Positions 18,142 to 28,462 of a DNA stretch of 64,000 nt are shown here, piece by piece (within the stretch, counting starts at the first letter, position 1; every line of letters starts with the position of its first letter). Source of the DNA: Candidatus Cloacimonetes bacterium HGW-Cloacimonetes-2 (GTDB lineage: Bacteria; Cloacimonadota; Cloacimonadia; Cloacimonadales; Cloacimonadaceae). The stretch spans positions 124,001 to 188,000 of the forward strand of contig PHBP01000003.1 in assembly GCA_002842035.1 (NCBI GenBank), in the 5' to 3' direction. The position numbers and the translations under genes are program-made. The notes beneath the pieces were generated by a model. It searched no databases, was not told the origin of the DNA, and saw only the letters and a program-made list of their open reading frames with translations.

Positions 18142-19617
18142 CTAACGGACCACTGTTAGATATTGCCTGTCGATCTCATCGATGAACATGCTAGGATAAG
18201 CCTGCGGAACAAACATACATAATGACTTCTGAGCCCTAGTCATAGATGTGTACAGCAGTTTCCTTTCAGTTGTGATGTGATACTCATCATTGTCCTGACT
18301 AAAGCCATCCGGGGAAGGAATGATCATTTTGGAGATTTCCATGATAATGACATGATCAAACTCAAGTCCCTTTACAGATGATAAGGTGCATAACTTAGCT
18401 GTGTTGCTGCCAAAATCTGCTAGATTGTCCGATCTGATCACCTCAGTGGCAATACCGCCCTCTTCAAGTAGTTTCGCATAATAGTCCAGCTTGTTCCTGT
18501 ATCGATGGAGCACCACAATTGATCCGCCTTTGCGCTTTGCCTCTCGAGTTCTCTCAAGCAATGCTTTATTAGCAGCTTCAGCGTCACTGTATAAGATTAA
18601 TACCGGTTTGTCTCCGTGGTTGGTGATGCTGTCGACATCCATCGTAGTCAGATCATCATCTTCCAAATCGTGGGACATTAATGAATTTGCCGCCTGGGCA
18701 ATCTCTTTGGTGTTGCGGTAGTTTTTCTTGAACTCGACCGTCCTTCCACCCCTCACGTTGATGCCCACTTCCGCCCAGGTGAATCCGCTTTTATAGATTC
18801 TTTGGGCTGCATCAGCGATAATTGTAATACTATTAGTTTCTGAACGAACTAAGAAGCTTATCACAGACATTTGTGCCATATTCAAATCTTGGGCTTCATC
18901 AACTATGATATGAGAATAGAAAGAATCTCCACTCTCCTCTAAATAGCACCAGCAAAGTCTTGCATAATCATCAAAATCTAAAAGTCTTTTTTCATCTTTT
19001 AAAACTTGGTAGTTACCAAGAACTTCCCAAATGAGTTTTTTATCATTTTTATCTACTCTATCCTCTGTGCCCCTACCAATTCTACATGTTGAGTTGTACG
19101 TCTCAAATTCTTCCATCATGCGCCCTTGAATCCACGAGATTTCCTCTTCGAAGAAAGCTATTGGTTTGTTCAAAATCCTTGAGTCAGTTTTGAGTTTCTT
19201 TGCACGATCAATAGCCTGTGCGATTAGTTGTTTAGCCTCTGCCTTCTCCATCTGTCTAAACTCATTAAACACACCATGTTGTTTGAGATAGTCATATGCC
19301 CATTTATGGAATGTTGAGACGCGTACAGATAATCCTTTTGAGCTAGATTTACGAAGTCCACTATCTTGATCGTACCCTCCAATAACATATGGAAGAAGAC
19401 TCTGAATATACTGCGTTAGGCTTTTATTGAAAGTGAAGACCATTATATCGGCTTCCCTAAAGAGATCACTATACGTTTCTACTAAGTGCTTTGCACGATA
19501 CATGGCTATCGTAGTTTTTCCACTGCCAGCCACGCCCTTGATCTGAATAGGATTTGTCGCTGGAAGAAAGAGGACTTTCTTCTGCTCACCGGTTAGGTTG
19601 ATGCTTTTTAGAGCCAT
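18142..19617 (-). CDS. UvrD/Rep-like superfamily 1 helicase in the DarT operon
   Basis: 491 residues, shorter than UvrD (about 720) but with the motor motifs in order: Walker A GVAGSGKTTIA (28-38), motif II HIIVDEAQD (236-244), motif III-IV FKKNYRNTKE near 297-306, motif V SSVKGLEFDHVII near 405-420 and motif VI LLYTSMTRAQ near 460. It therefore should translocate on single-stranded DNA with 3'-5' polarity as in related enzymes. It lies 5 bases before darT. In context it may deliver the transferase to single-stranded or replicating phage DNA, or clear modified DNA; both are inference. Confidence 0.8.
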   Translation of the reverse strand: MALKSINLTGEQKKVLFLPATNPIQIKGVAGSGKTTIAMYRAKHLVETYSDLFREADIMVFTFNKSLTQYIQSLLPYVIGGYDQDSGLRKSSSKGLSVRVSTFHKWAYDYLKQHGVFNEFRQMEKAEAKQLIAQAIDRAKKLKTDSRILNKPIAFFEEEISWIQGRMMEEFETYNSTCRIGRGTEDRVDKNDKKLIWEVLGNYQVLKDEKRLLDFDDYARLCWCYLEESGDSFYSHIIVDEAQDLNMAQMSVISFLVRSETNSITIIADAAQRIYKSGFTWAEVGINVRGGRTVEFKKNYRNTKEIAQAANSLMSHDLEDDDLTTMDVDSITNHGDKPVLILYSDAEAANKALLERTREAKRKGGSIVVLHRYRNKLDYYAKLLEEGGIATEVIRSDNLADFGSNTAKLCTLSSVKGLEFDHVIIMEISKMIIPSPDGFSQDNDEYHITTERKLLYTSMTRAQKSLCMFVPQAYPSMFIDEIDRQYLTVVR

Positions 19618-19654
19618 AAGGACATCCCTTGTGCATAGCGCATAATATTCATGA

Positions 19655-22600
19655 TTATAGTTTATTGATTATTACTAACCACTTATTGAAAACCTTGTTG
19701 ACTTCTATTAATCCAGGTCCGGTGAAATTATGATTAAAATGAGTCCTGATTAATTCTATCACGGTTGTGTTTTTGAATTTAGCCCACAATTTGTTGAGAA
19801 ACATATACATTACGTCTTCAATGTGTCGAGGTGTCTGTTGAGCAGCTACCACTTCAGTGAAAATGCTTTGTATTGAATCAAACCTACAGTCAATGATACC
19901 ATCTAAATACAGGTCTACTTCTGGGGTATGTTTATACTCATTTCTTTCAATGACTTCAATAATCATTCCTGAATTGATATGTATGAATTGATAACGTAAT
20001 GACAGAAGCTCTCTTATCATCTCAAAATATCTATCTTTGTTAATAATCCCTCGGTTCAATAAGATATCAATTAATACCTGACTCCAAGTGCAGTTTACTC
20101 CATATTCTGTTCCGATTAATCTAAATCCAAAGTCATCAGAATAGAGTGGCAACATGTTGTGAATTGCTATGGCCAAAGAATCACTATCCAGGGTTTTCAA
20201 ATAATCCTGCTGTAAGTCGTCTAGATGGTATTGTTTCTTTACCTCGTAGAAATTGAAACTCTCAGTATCTCCTATTACAGTTGCATACTTCGTAATATCT
20301 TGCACTAATTGCTTGTACCAGTTGATAGATTCTTGGATACCTGCCTTCAAGTTTGGCATAAAGACTGGCTTCCCATCTTTATATGACATGAATCCCTCTA
20401 CTTCAAGCAAGGTAGTTAGTTCTTTTTCTATATAGCTTTCAAATGTCTCGACTGTCTTTCTTGAACAAACGAGTGAAAAACATGAACTAACTGCATTCCA
20501 AAGCTCATGCTTTCCAATGAACAATGCCCCAGTGTAGTCGATTATCAGTGATTTTGATTTTTCCAGTAATTGGTACGAAGCCATGAAATCGTCAAAATTG
20601 CCTGAAGATGCCCAGAATCTAACATCGTTTGAATGGAAGAATCTCAGATATGTAGCAACTATCTCCTTTCCTAGAATATCAGCAATGAAACTAAGAGGTA
20701 TCGGATTATCTCGATATAGATTCTCAACATATTCAATTCTATCGTGGTTTTGTTTAAGGGAATCACCAAACTTGCTGTCTATCTCTTTCAATGGGTCTTT
20801 GCTCAGATCAATAGTAACTTTAGTTAAGAAGTTCTGCTGACCGTACTCACTTACATGCTCTATCAACTCATTGAACTTTATAACAACCCTATGCTGTATA
20901 TCTGTGACTCTGTATGTTTTCTCTATGCCCATCCGACGAACTAATATCTGATCTCCCTTGTGCTTCCCATACAATTGCTTCCACCAATTAGAACCTGCAT
21001 TGAATTCATAAAATGAAGAATCAGCTCCACTGCTGTTATATAAGTAGATTATCTTATTTCCCGTTTCTGTAGAAACAACAGCACCACTATCATCCTTGAT
21101 CTCTTCATCATATTCCTTGATAAACTCTAAAAATTCACTTTTCCTGCTAAATGATAAAAACACAGAGATAAAGTACTGGACTGCATTCTCATTACCTTTG
21201 TTTACCCTAATGTAGCGATACATAACATCCAATAGAATTTGATAGTTGGAGATACGGGCTAACAAATGGCTATAATTATAGAAAACCCTTGAGTCATCAA
21301 TTTGCGCGTCCCGGAAAGCATCCAAAATAGTACCAGCCTCATTAGTGTTCCCTTCCAGAAGAAGAAAATGGGAGTACATACATGCTGACGGTAAGTCTCT
21401 CTTTATTTCGAAGAATTCTTTAGATAGACTTGTCGCTTCCGAGATTTTTCCCAAAGATTCAAGAGCAGATGTCTCATAATTGGTGAAGTCCATATCGTTC
21501 TTAGTACTTCTAATCTGTGATGAAACATCAAGCGCTTTTATGTTGTTGCCCACAGACAGAAGTGAGCTTAAATAGGCTTTGACCATGATCTGGTTCAATT
21601 CTATGTGAAATACTCTTTCGAACAGCTCAATAGCTATGTCAAACAAATCATGATCGAACATGAACATGGCGAGTCTTGAAACAGCTATATTGGTTAAATG
21701 ATCCATTTTACCTTTGAGCTTGTTTAGATAATACTGCTGGATAAGGTTCGGATCTAGCGATAAGTAGTTCAGGTATAGGTTCTCAATAAGTAACTCAATA
21801 TCCACGCTTTTTTCACACATGTCATTTAGATAGGCCTCTGACACCTCTCGCCCACTGCTTATATTCAGATATTGAGATACTAATCTAGCAAACTGCACGT
21901 TGGGAACATTATGAATATCTCCATATATGGTGTTGATGTAGTTAGCAAATCCCTGATAATCATGCATTCTCAACAAACTGGAAGCGTATAGGTAAGGAAT
22001 GCTGGGGTTTTCTATCCCTTCTTCGATTACTTTTTCCAATATTTGTATTGAAACATTGTACTGCTCTAGCGCATTATAAACACGCACTCTTAGGAGTTGC
22101 AGGTCGAACTCTAGATCACTTGATCCAACCTGGTTTGCTGTGAAAAGAGCATCATTTAGATCGTGAAGTAGAAAAAGACTATAAGCTTTATAATACAATA
22201 GCCATTGTGTCCTATTTTCATCGAGCACTCTCGATCCAAGTAATTGATCGCATAACTGAACAACAGATTGCACGTCATCAACAGCTTGAGTGTCTGGATA
22301 TCCCCAATCAATATGACGATCTTCAGAGATGGAAAACATCAGGTTTTTTATACTGACAAACAGTAAAGAAGGCATTTGAGGATTATGCCCTAATGCAAGT
22401 TTTGTGTACTTGCGACAGAGATGAACTTCTTTATAGTCAATAGCTTTTACTGCCATATTTATTTGTACATTTATGTCTTCGATGCCACCATTGCTAATCT
22501 GAGTGTCTAAAGAGATTAGCTCATTGAGATCATTCACACCTAGAACTAACAGAAGGTAATAGTATTCCGGTTTATCAATCAAATCTACAGCAATCTGTTT

Positions 22601-23299
22601 TACTTTCTCAAATTCATGATTCAGATATGCAAGCAAACCGCTATTAAAGACTTTCTTGGGAATCTGGACATCAATAGCCAGAGCATTTGTTAGTAATTCT
22701 TTTGCCCTAATGATGTTACCCATATTATTATGGATTTGCGCAAGAACATCATAGTAATAGAATTGATTGGTTAGCGTTAGCCTAGTATGAAAGCAGTCGA
22801 AAAACTCCAATAGTTTTAATGTACTGTCATTTTCGTTCATGACTAATGAGAGATCCAAGTCTTTTCTGAGGAAGTTAAAAAGCATATCAAAGTCATCATC
22901 ATTTGCTGTCCCTGATTGAGACAATTCCTGAAGTCTTCTAAAGGGAGAGTCGTTCTTTTCTATCCATTTACGTATTCTCTGTTCTGTGCTTTTTCTCCAC
23001 TCCAACAGCTCTTCTGCAGAATATGCAGATTCATCACAATCTACTAAAGCATGACAATTACAGCATAACCAAATGGCATTATTAGCGCTTTTTAACTCTT
23101 CATTTGTTTTGTTTGATGGCCTAGGACCCCGATCAGACCCCGAATAGATATGAGCACAGTTACCCGTAGGTGTTGACTTAGATAGATCACTATGAAAACT
23201 TGACGTTAACCCCAAACAGGATGGATTGGAGCATATATAATTTACTCTTTGAGCTACTGATCTTCTTGTGTTTGCAGTAAAGTCGTAAGTTCTTGGCAT
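19655..23299 (-). CDS. HNH - TPR - GreA/B-C-like - PIN multidomain protein
   Basis: 1,214 residues. Residues 20-110 form a zinc-type HNH unit (C23/C28, C48AH50, C79-C82 with H83). Helical repeats of TPR type fill about 130-720. Around 730-805 there is a small beta domain with a GNKIIYLYN start and WWKQLYGKHKGDQILV, like the C-terminal domain of GreA/GreB. Around 905-1,030 a PIN-like segment starts with LIIDYTGALF. The order TPR-GreAB-C-PIN is a described arrangement in prokaryotic conflict systems; an HNH domain at the front adds a second nuclease. It could bind stalled RNA polymerase and cut nucleic acid. It follows the FRG gene by 16 bases. Confidence 0.65.
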   Translation of the reverse strand: MPRTYDFTANTRRSVAQRVNYICSNPSCLGLTSSFHSDLSKSTPTGNCAHIYSGSDRGPRPSNKTNEELKSANNAIWLCCNCHALVDCDESAYSAEELLEWRKSTEQRIRKWIEKNDSPFRRLQELSQSGTANDDDFDMLFNFLRKDLDLSLVMNENDSTLKLLEFFDCFHTRLTLTNQFYYYDVLAQIHNNMGNIIRAKELLTNALAIDVQIPKKVFNSGLLAYLNHEFEKVKQIAVDLIDKPEYYYLLLVLGVNDLNELISLDTQISNGGIEDINVQINMAVKAIDYKEVHLCRKYTKLALGHNPQMPSLLFVSIKNLMFSISEDRHIDWGYPDTQAVDDVQSVVQLCDQLLGSRVLDENRTQWLLYYKAYSLFLLHDLNDALFTANQVGSSDLEFDLQLLRVRVYNALEQYNVSIQILEKVIEEGIENPSIPYLYASSLLRMHDYQGFANYINTIYGDIHNVPNVQFARLVSQYLNISSGREVSEAYLNDMCEKSVDIELLIENLYLNYLSLDPNLIQQYYLNKLKGKMDHLTNIAVSRLAMFMFDHDLFDIAIELFERVFHIELNQIMVKAYLSSLLSVGNNIKALDVSSQIRSTKNDMDFTNYETSALESLGKISEATSLSKEFFEIKRDLPSACMYSHFLLLEGNTNEAGTILDAFRDAQIDDSRVFYNYSHLLARISNYQILLDVMYRYIRVNKGNENAVQYFISVFLSFSRKSEFLEFIKEYDEEIKDDSGAVVSTETGNKIIYLYNSSGADSSFYEFNAGSNWWKQLYGKHKGDQILVRRMGIEKTYRVTDIQHRVVIKFNELIEHVSEYGQQNFLTKVTIDLSKDPLKEIDSKFGDSLKQNHDRIEYVENLYRDNPIPLSFIADILGKEIVATYLRFFHSNDVRFWASSGNFDDFMASYQLLEKSKSLIIDYTGALFIGKHELWNAVSSCFSLVCSRKTVETFESYIEKELTTLLEVEGFMSYKDGKPVFMPNLKAGIQESINWYKQLVQDITKYATVIGDTESFNFYEVKKQYHLDDLQQDYLKTLDSDSLAIAIHNMLPLYSDDFGFRLIGTEYGVNCTWSQVLIDILLNRGIINKDRYFEMIRELLSLRYQFIHINSGMIIEVIERNEYKHTPEVDLYLDGIIDCRFDSIQSIFTEVVAAQQTPRHIEDVMYMFLNKLWAKFKNTTVIELIRTHFNHNFTGPGLIEVNKVFNKWLVIINKL

Positions 23300-23315
23300 T
23301 TATACCTCTGATATG

Positions 23316-24305
23316 TTACTGCTCAATTTTTGCTCTAGTCTTTATTTCGCTAATTATCATATTCATATTCGGGAACATGAAATCATCATTTATGTGTTTT
23401 GGTGCAAGTAGTACATTATTAATGTGCGATGCTAGTCGTCTATGTATATTGAAGCAATAAAAGGGATCAAGATCTATGTTTGCCCCCTCATCGTAAATCC
23501 TAATGTTGAACATATCCTCCAAACACTTATCTTCGAAAGGATTGAAGACTAATATACCATCTTGAGGAATGATGTTCTGGTTAAATATCGATGTTTGTAT
23601 CAGACCATTTTGAATTTGTAGACAACTATTGGGGTATTGGTCGTTAACCGAATCTAATGAAAAACCATTCGGTTCATAATCAGATAGATAATAGCAGAAA
23701 TTAGCGTGTTCGTCTAGATCCCCTAACAAAAGAAAACTCTTCAAATCTACACCATTATTCCAGTCCTTAGAATTTAGGAGTTCTCCCCTGTGTTTGTATT
23801 TATCAATACGGTAAATTGATACATAATCATCGATTGAGTTTGTGTAACTGCATTCTTGATTAAAGATCGCAAAATATGCGGCAGAATTAATCGTATATGC
23901 CCAATCAATGCATGGTGTGGGAGCCCCATAATGTTGTAGCAGAGCTAGTATTGGTAAATCACTTTTCTTCTCATGATATCCATAACGATTAAAAACGTGG
24001 TTTATTACTGGTATTGATTTCGCTGATTTGAGTAAATTGTCTAAAAAATCGTAATAGGTTATCCCTTTTGATCCCAAATCGTATCGAATCCAATGCCTTT
24101 GTGCAGAATTATATAGTTTAAATTTGGCATTATTTACACCTCTATAAATGGAATCAACGGGGCAGTGAGACTCATAGAAACATCTCAAGTCTAACAACAG
24201 AGAGTCAAAATCTTCTTCAGTGTCGATAACAAACGATTTTTCGTTACCATTTGCAAACAACGGACGCTTTTCCTCTAAACTTGAGTAGTAAGGTATTGAT
24301 GCCAT
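23316..24305 (-). CDS. FRG-domain protein
   Basis: 329 residues. The FRG fold is marked by IYRG (53-56), a LLQHYGAPTPCIDW block (122-135) and SAAYFAIFN (141-149), very close to the family pattern. The biochemical role of FRG domains is not established to my knowledge, but they occur often in phage defence operons. The start codon shares one base with the stop of the adenine methylase gene (TAATG at 24,303-24,307), so the two are translationally coupled and likely act together. Its base composition is more AT-rich than the methylase, suggesting separate recruitment. Confidence 0.8.
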   Translation of the reverse strand: MASIPYYSSLEEKRPLFANGNEKSFVIDTEEDFDSLLLDLRCFYESHCPVDSIYRGVNNAKFKLYNSAQRHWIRYDLGSKGITYYDFLDNLLKSAKSIPVINHVFNRYGYHEKKSDLPILALLQHYGAPTPCIDWAYTINSAAYFAIFNQECSYTNSIDDYVSIYRIDKYKHRGELLNSKDWNNGVDLKSFLLLGDLDEHANFCYYLSDYEPNGFSLDSVNDQYPNSCLQIQNGLIQTSIFNQNIIPQDGILVFNPFEDKCLEDMFNIRIYDEGANIDLDPFYCFNIHRRLASHINNVLLAPKHINDDFMFPNMNMIISEIKTRAKIEQ

Positions 24306-27300
24306 TAATCTCTCCTATTAGCTTGATGTATGTGTTTTGGCCAGTTGTTTTTATTCCATTTATCCACTGGGATGAAGTTGCCTTCTGAATCGCAGGGAGG
24401 CCCCGGAGGGGGATTGAGGGTGGAGCGGTATTCTGTGTTGGTTGCGAGGCAGTGGGTCATTTGATCGTAGATTTCCAGGATGCGGCGCTTGGTGCGGTAC
24501 TCGCCATATTCTTTTTCGTCTTTACGCTTGACGATGGGGAAAGTCTCCATGATGTACTCAACGGCATGGCGGGGAGTGGGAAGATAGGACAGAAGCTCAG
24601 GTGTGCCCTTAGCTTGCCAGTCGGATTGAGTGCCCAGGTAGAGATGGAAATAGAGGGCATCCAGTTCACAGCGGATGGCAAACCGGCGTTCCTCGTCCCA
24701 GATAAAGGGAGGTCCGTCATAACCACCGTCCGTCGCAAAAGGCCGTAAGCTATAGGAAGTATATAACAACTCTAAGACATAAGCAGTTAGATATTTTCCA
24801 AGCAGGAGGCAAGTAGGATGGGTGTAAGTTTCGGGAGATAGAACTGCAAGTTGCTTGGCAATAAAGAAGTTAAGGCTTGTAGCTCCAACTTTGAACCTAC
24901 TAATAAAATCACACGAATAACTGTTCAAGCAAGAACAAAGAAAATGCAACTTAATTGATTTAGAACTAGTCATTAACAAAGGCATCTTATTACTAACTGC
25001 TGAATATGGTATGAAAGTAGTTATCACAGTTCTTTCATTCGTTGTATTGGTGATATCCCTAAAACCTAACCAGTATCCATCATTCTCTGGAGCAGCATCT
25101 TTGACTGCATCAGATAAGACCCAATAACGTGGCAATGGCTCGTAATCAGGATTTTGCAGACGGGAAAGGGGGATTCCCGGTAGCTGTGTTGAATCGGAGC
25201 CATCCGATAAATCCATATAGTCCCCGAATCGATGGTTGTAGTGATGCATCATTTTAGCTTCATACAGGGGAAAACATACTGTATTTCCATTCACAAATTT
25301 ATTACTCTGGAGTTCAAAGCCCCTTTCATCAAGTTCTAACCGATTTTTGAACAAGTGTGAGTCTGAAGTCATGTTAAACAGACCCTGTTTGAACGATATT
25401 TTCCAAGGATTACCACTTTCAGGATCATTCTCATTAATTAGGACAGGAATACGTTGATAGATATGTCTGGTGAGTTCGGCATCCAGCTTGGAACGAAAAA
25501 TGGGGCAGTTTCGCGTGTTTGGGTTAATGAGAGCTATATCATCCCTACTTAGCTGGAAATGTCGCTCAGAATCGCTTAAATCGGCGATATTATGAGCAAA
25601 GAAATAGAAGTCAGCTATGCTTTTATCTGTCTTTGCTCTTAGTCCTAAGCCACGCATGGTCAAGAGGCAGAACTTAAAGCTACGGTGGACACCGGGGAAG
25701 ATACCTTCACTATTTTCAAAGTCATAAAGGCTCTTTAGAGAACCATTATTAAATAAATCCTGAAAGAAGATTTTGGTCGTATCATCTGTAGCAATACCAC
25801 TGGGAACAATACAACCACAATGACCATTAGCAGTCAATAGAATTCTGTTTAGTTCTGCAAACACCATATAGGTATTGATTCTTCCTCGACCGCAAAGAGG
25901 GTAGATGCCACTATCCTTATTAAGTAAACTGCAAGTCGCATGATAGAATCTAAGTGCATCAAGATATGCTTGGAAAAGAGATGGGTTTATCTTTTCCAAA
26001 TCAGAAATCAACTTCTTTCTTTTAGAACCTTCGATTTTGGCTAATTCGGAGTCTCTATTAGCAAACCACTCTTGTTCTTTTAGTTCTACGTGTTCCCAGG
26101 GTGGATTGCCCAAGATACAATCGAAGCCACCCGTCCAGCCGGTAATCTCTATATCTGATATTTCATTGGGCATTTTTGCTAAAAATACATCCGGGAAAGC
26201 GATATGCCAGTGGAAGAACTGATACTCATCCGCAAGGTGCATGATTTCTGTTCTTACAACGGGATTGACGCTATAGGGATTGGTCTCGATTTTATCCAGC
26301 AATTGCTGAGTAATTGGATAAGGCAACAGATCACTGGGAGCCTTTTTCCAGACAAATGCAGCACACCAAGAATCAAAGATAAACTTACTAAAGAGGTAAC
26401 CCGAGGACTGCATCAATTCAGTATAGGCAGCTTCTTTCTTTTTCAGACTCTCGATATCACTATCATCCATCTTATTAAGATTGATCAGGAAGGGAGAATG
26501 ATTGCCTAGATGCTCCCAGGGCTTCTCGTCTCCGCTGAATATATCAAGCATGTCACCCTTACTTTCTTCTCGGTTCAGCTTTTTGTATTTGCTGCAGTAG
26601 TCTTTATCATCTCCCGTAAGTGGAGTAAAGGCAGCATCGGGGATGCCTTTTTTGAGTAAAGCAGGTGTGCAGCCTAAAAGAGAATTGCCACATTGGATAT
26701 GATGATCCAAGAAAGTGAGGGGTTTTCCGGGTTCGAGAGCTTCCATCCAGAGGGAGATTTTGCAGAGTTCTACAGCCATTAGATTCAAATCTACTCCATA
26801 GATGCAGTGACCGATCACGTCTCTGAGGGCATGCTGAATGACAGAGGGTGCAGGCTCATCTTCTCCAGCCCGGATAGAAGCCAAGCGCTTAGCAAGCCGA
26901 TGAGCTGCTGAGATGAGGAAATGTCCGCTTCCACAGGCGGGGTCGCAGATTTTGAGAGCAAGTAGTGCTTGTTCTTTGGTGGTAGAGTCTAAGGCCGTTT
27001 TGAGTGCATTGTCTATGACAGGTTCCAAAGCAGAATCTAATAAGCAGTTTACCAATGAGGATGGTGTATAATAACTACCCGTGGTCTTGCGTTCTGATCC
27101 GGAGACAACGTTAAGTTTGAAATAACCTGCTTCCAGATTTATTTCAGGATGCATCTCCAGGAGAGATTCATAGACAGAGCCGAGTTCTTCAGGTCCCAGA
27201 TTACGATAGTTTATGGGTTGGAAGATATTGTTCTTTTGAGTATAACAGAGGTAGCGGACTGCTGAGAGTAAATCACTATTGGCGATCTCACAAACAGCCA

Positions 27301-28462
27301 TATCCTGCGTTGAAGAAGCTCTAAACAAGAAAGAACCTAAGGCTGGCAGTCCAAGTGCCCTGTTACCGTCATATAGGCCATTAAAAAGCAAAATAAGCTG
27401 CTGCCAGAGATCGCAGTGCCGGGTTCCCCTTTTCTTGCGGGCAAGTTCCCTGATCCGATAGGTGGAATAATACTTGTGGAAAGTCTGCTTTTTCTTATCT
27501 GGGACATCACCCGGAATAAGCAAGTCCCTATCCTCTGCCACAAACACGAAGAGCAGGCGATATACCTGTAACAGGACCTGATGATAATAGTCCTGCAAGG
27601 TAAGGGTGCCGGAGCGGAGTTTATCCCTGAGGTCAGTATTGGCGGGATGGGAGAGAAAACCTGCGCCAAGGGACTCGATGGCAGATTGGACATTATTACG
27701 TAGCTCATCCAGGGCACGGACACCGTCTTTGATGGAAGCGTTGTACCACTTTTCCAGCCAGCAGGATTCCGGAGGCAGAACTCTGCCTGTTTCATCTGTC
27801 CTCACTTCCACTCGGGACTGATGACAAAGCAGATATAGCAAGAAGAAATCGCTGTAAGCAACTCCGTCCATCATCGCCTGAAGATCGAACTCCACATAAG
27901 CTGCGCGGGTTAGGGATACATTGTCGCGCAGGATGCGAAGTTTGAGGCCATTGGAAAGGATACCCCAAAGGTGATCATCGCTACGGTTTAAGAACTCCTG
28001 CATCAGGGAATGCGGGGAAAGTTTAGTTTCTCCTTTGGCTATGGGATTACGTTTATCCAGATCCCATTTGAAGCTAACTAGATGTATGGCAACAGGCTCA
28101 GATGCCTTGTGACTGATGGGATAGGTTTTGTCCTCAATCTCGATAGATTTCTGGGTCTGGAGCCTTCCATATCCAAGCTCCTGAAAGAGAGGCAGTAGCC
28201 AGCGTTCGCGTGTCTCAGTGGTGCCAATGGCTTCATCAGGTAATTGATTGAGGATTTCCCGATATGTCTGCCAGACACCGATAAGACGATTCCAAGAGCG
28301 TGTGGCAGCTTCGTTCAGACGTTCGCTAGGGCTTAGGTGGTAGTCTGTGGATTTCAGACCTTCCAGAGTGGTGTCACCACTAATTATCCTCTGAAGCAGT
28401 TCAGCAGGGAGGATTGCACCTTCGGTGCGGATCGTATTGAAAATACTACTACGTTTAGACAT
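24305..28462 (-). CDS. Eco57I-type N6-adenine DNA methyltransferase, DrmMI-like
   Basis: About 1,385 residues from the ATG at 28,462 (MSKRSSIFNT). The catalytic core has motif I ICDPACGSGHF near residue 505 and motif IV GNPPW near 785, the hallmark of N6-adenine methylases. The long N-terminal half and the C-terminal target-recognition region resemble type IIG/BREX/DISARM methylases. No PD-(D/E)XK nuclease was recognised at the N-terminus, so it probably only marks self DNA while other genes restrict. Its start overlaps the SNF2 helicase stop by 8 bases. Class 1 DISARM pairs this type of methylase with a SNF2 helicase in the same way. Confidence 0.85.
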   Translation of the reverse strand: MSKRSSIFNTIRTEGAILPAELLQRIISGDTTLEGLKSTDYHLSPSERLNEAATRSWNRLIGVWQTYREILNQLPDEAIGTTETRERWLLPLFQELGYGRLQTQKSIEIEDKTYPISHKASEPVAIHLVSFKWDLDKRNPIAKGETKLSPHSLMQEFLNRSDDHLWGILSNGLKLRILRDNVSLTRAAYVEFDLQAMMDGVAYSDFFLLYLLCHQSRVEVRTDETGRVLPPESCWLEKWYNASIKDGVRALDELRNNVQSAIESLGAGFLSHPANTDLRDKLRSGTLTLQDYYHQVLLQVYRLLFVFVAEDRDLLIPGDVPDKKKQTFHKYYSTYRIRELARKKRGTRHCDLWQQLILLFNGLYDGNRALGLPALGSFLFRASSTQDMAVCEIANSDLLSAVRYLCYTQKNNIFQPINYRNLGPEELGSVYESLLEMHPEINLEAGYFKLNVVSGSERKTTGSYYTPSSLVNCLLDSALEPVIDNALKTALDSTTKEQALLALKICDPACGSGHFLISAAHRLAKRLASIRAGEDEPAPSVIQHALRDVIGHCIYGVDLNLMAVELCKISLWMEALEPGKPLTFLDHHIQCGNSLLGCTPALLKKGIPDAAFTPLTGDDKDYCSKYKKLNREESKGDMLDIFSGDEKPWEHLGNHSPFLINLNKMDDSDIESLKKKEAAYTELMQSSGYLFSKFIFDSWCAAFVWKKAPSDLLPYPITQQLLDKIETNPYSVNPVVRTEIMHLADEYQFFHWHIAFPDVFLAKMPNEISDIEITGWTGGFDCILGNPPWEHVELKEQEWFANRDSELAKIEGSKRKKLISDLEKINPSLFQAYLDALRFYHATCSLLNKDSGIYPLCGRGRINTYMVFAELNRILLTANGHCGCIVPSGIATDDTTKIFFQDLFNNGSLKSLYDFENSEGIFPGVHRSFKFCLLTMRGLGLRAKTDKSIADFYFFAHNIADLSDSERHFQLSRDDIALINPNTRNCPIFRSKLDAELTRHIYQRIPVLINENDPESGNPWKISFKQGLFNMTSDSHLFKNRLELDERGFELQSNKFVNGNTVCFPLYEAKMMHHYNHRFGDYMDLSDGSDSTQLPGIPLSRLQNPDYEPLPRYWVLSDAVKDAAPENDGYWLGFRDITNTTNERTVITTFIPYSAVSNKMPLLMTSSKSIKLHFLCSCLNSYSCDFISRFKVGATSLNFFIAKQLAVLSPETYTHPTCLLLGKYLTAYVLELLYTSYSLRPFATDGGYDGPPFIWDEERRFAIRCELDALYFHLYLGTQSDWQAKGTPELLSYLPTPRHAVEYIMETFPIVKRKDEKEYGEYRTKRRILEIYDQMTHCLATNTEYRSTLNPPPGPPCDSEGNFIPVDKWNKNNWPKHIHQANRRD

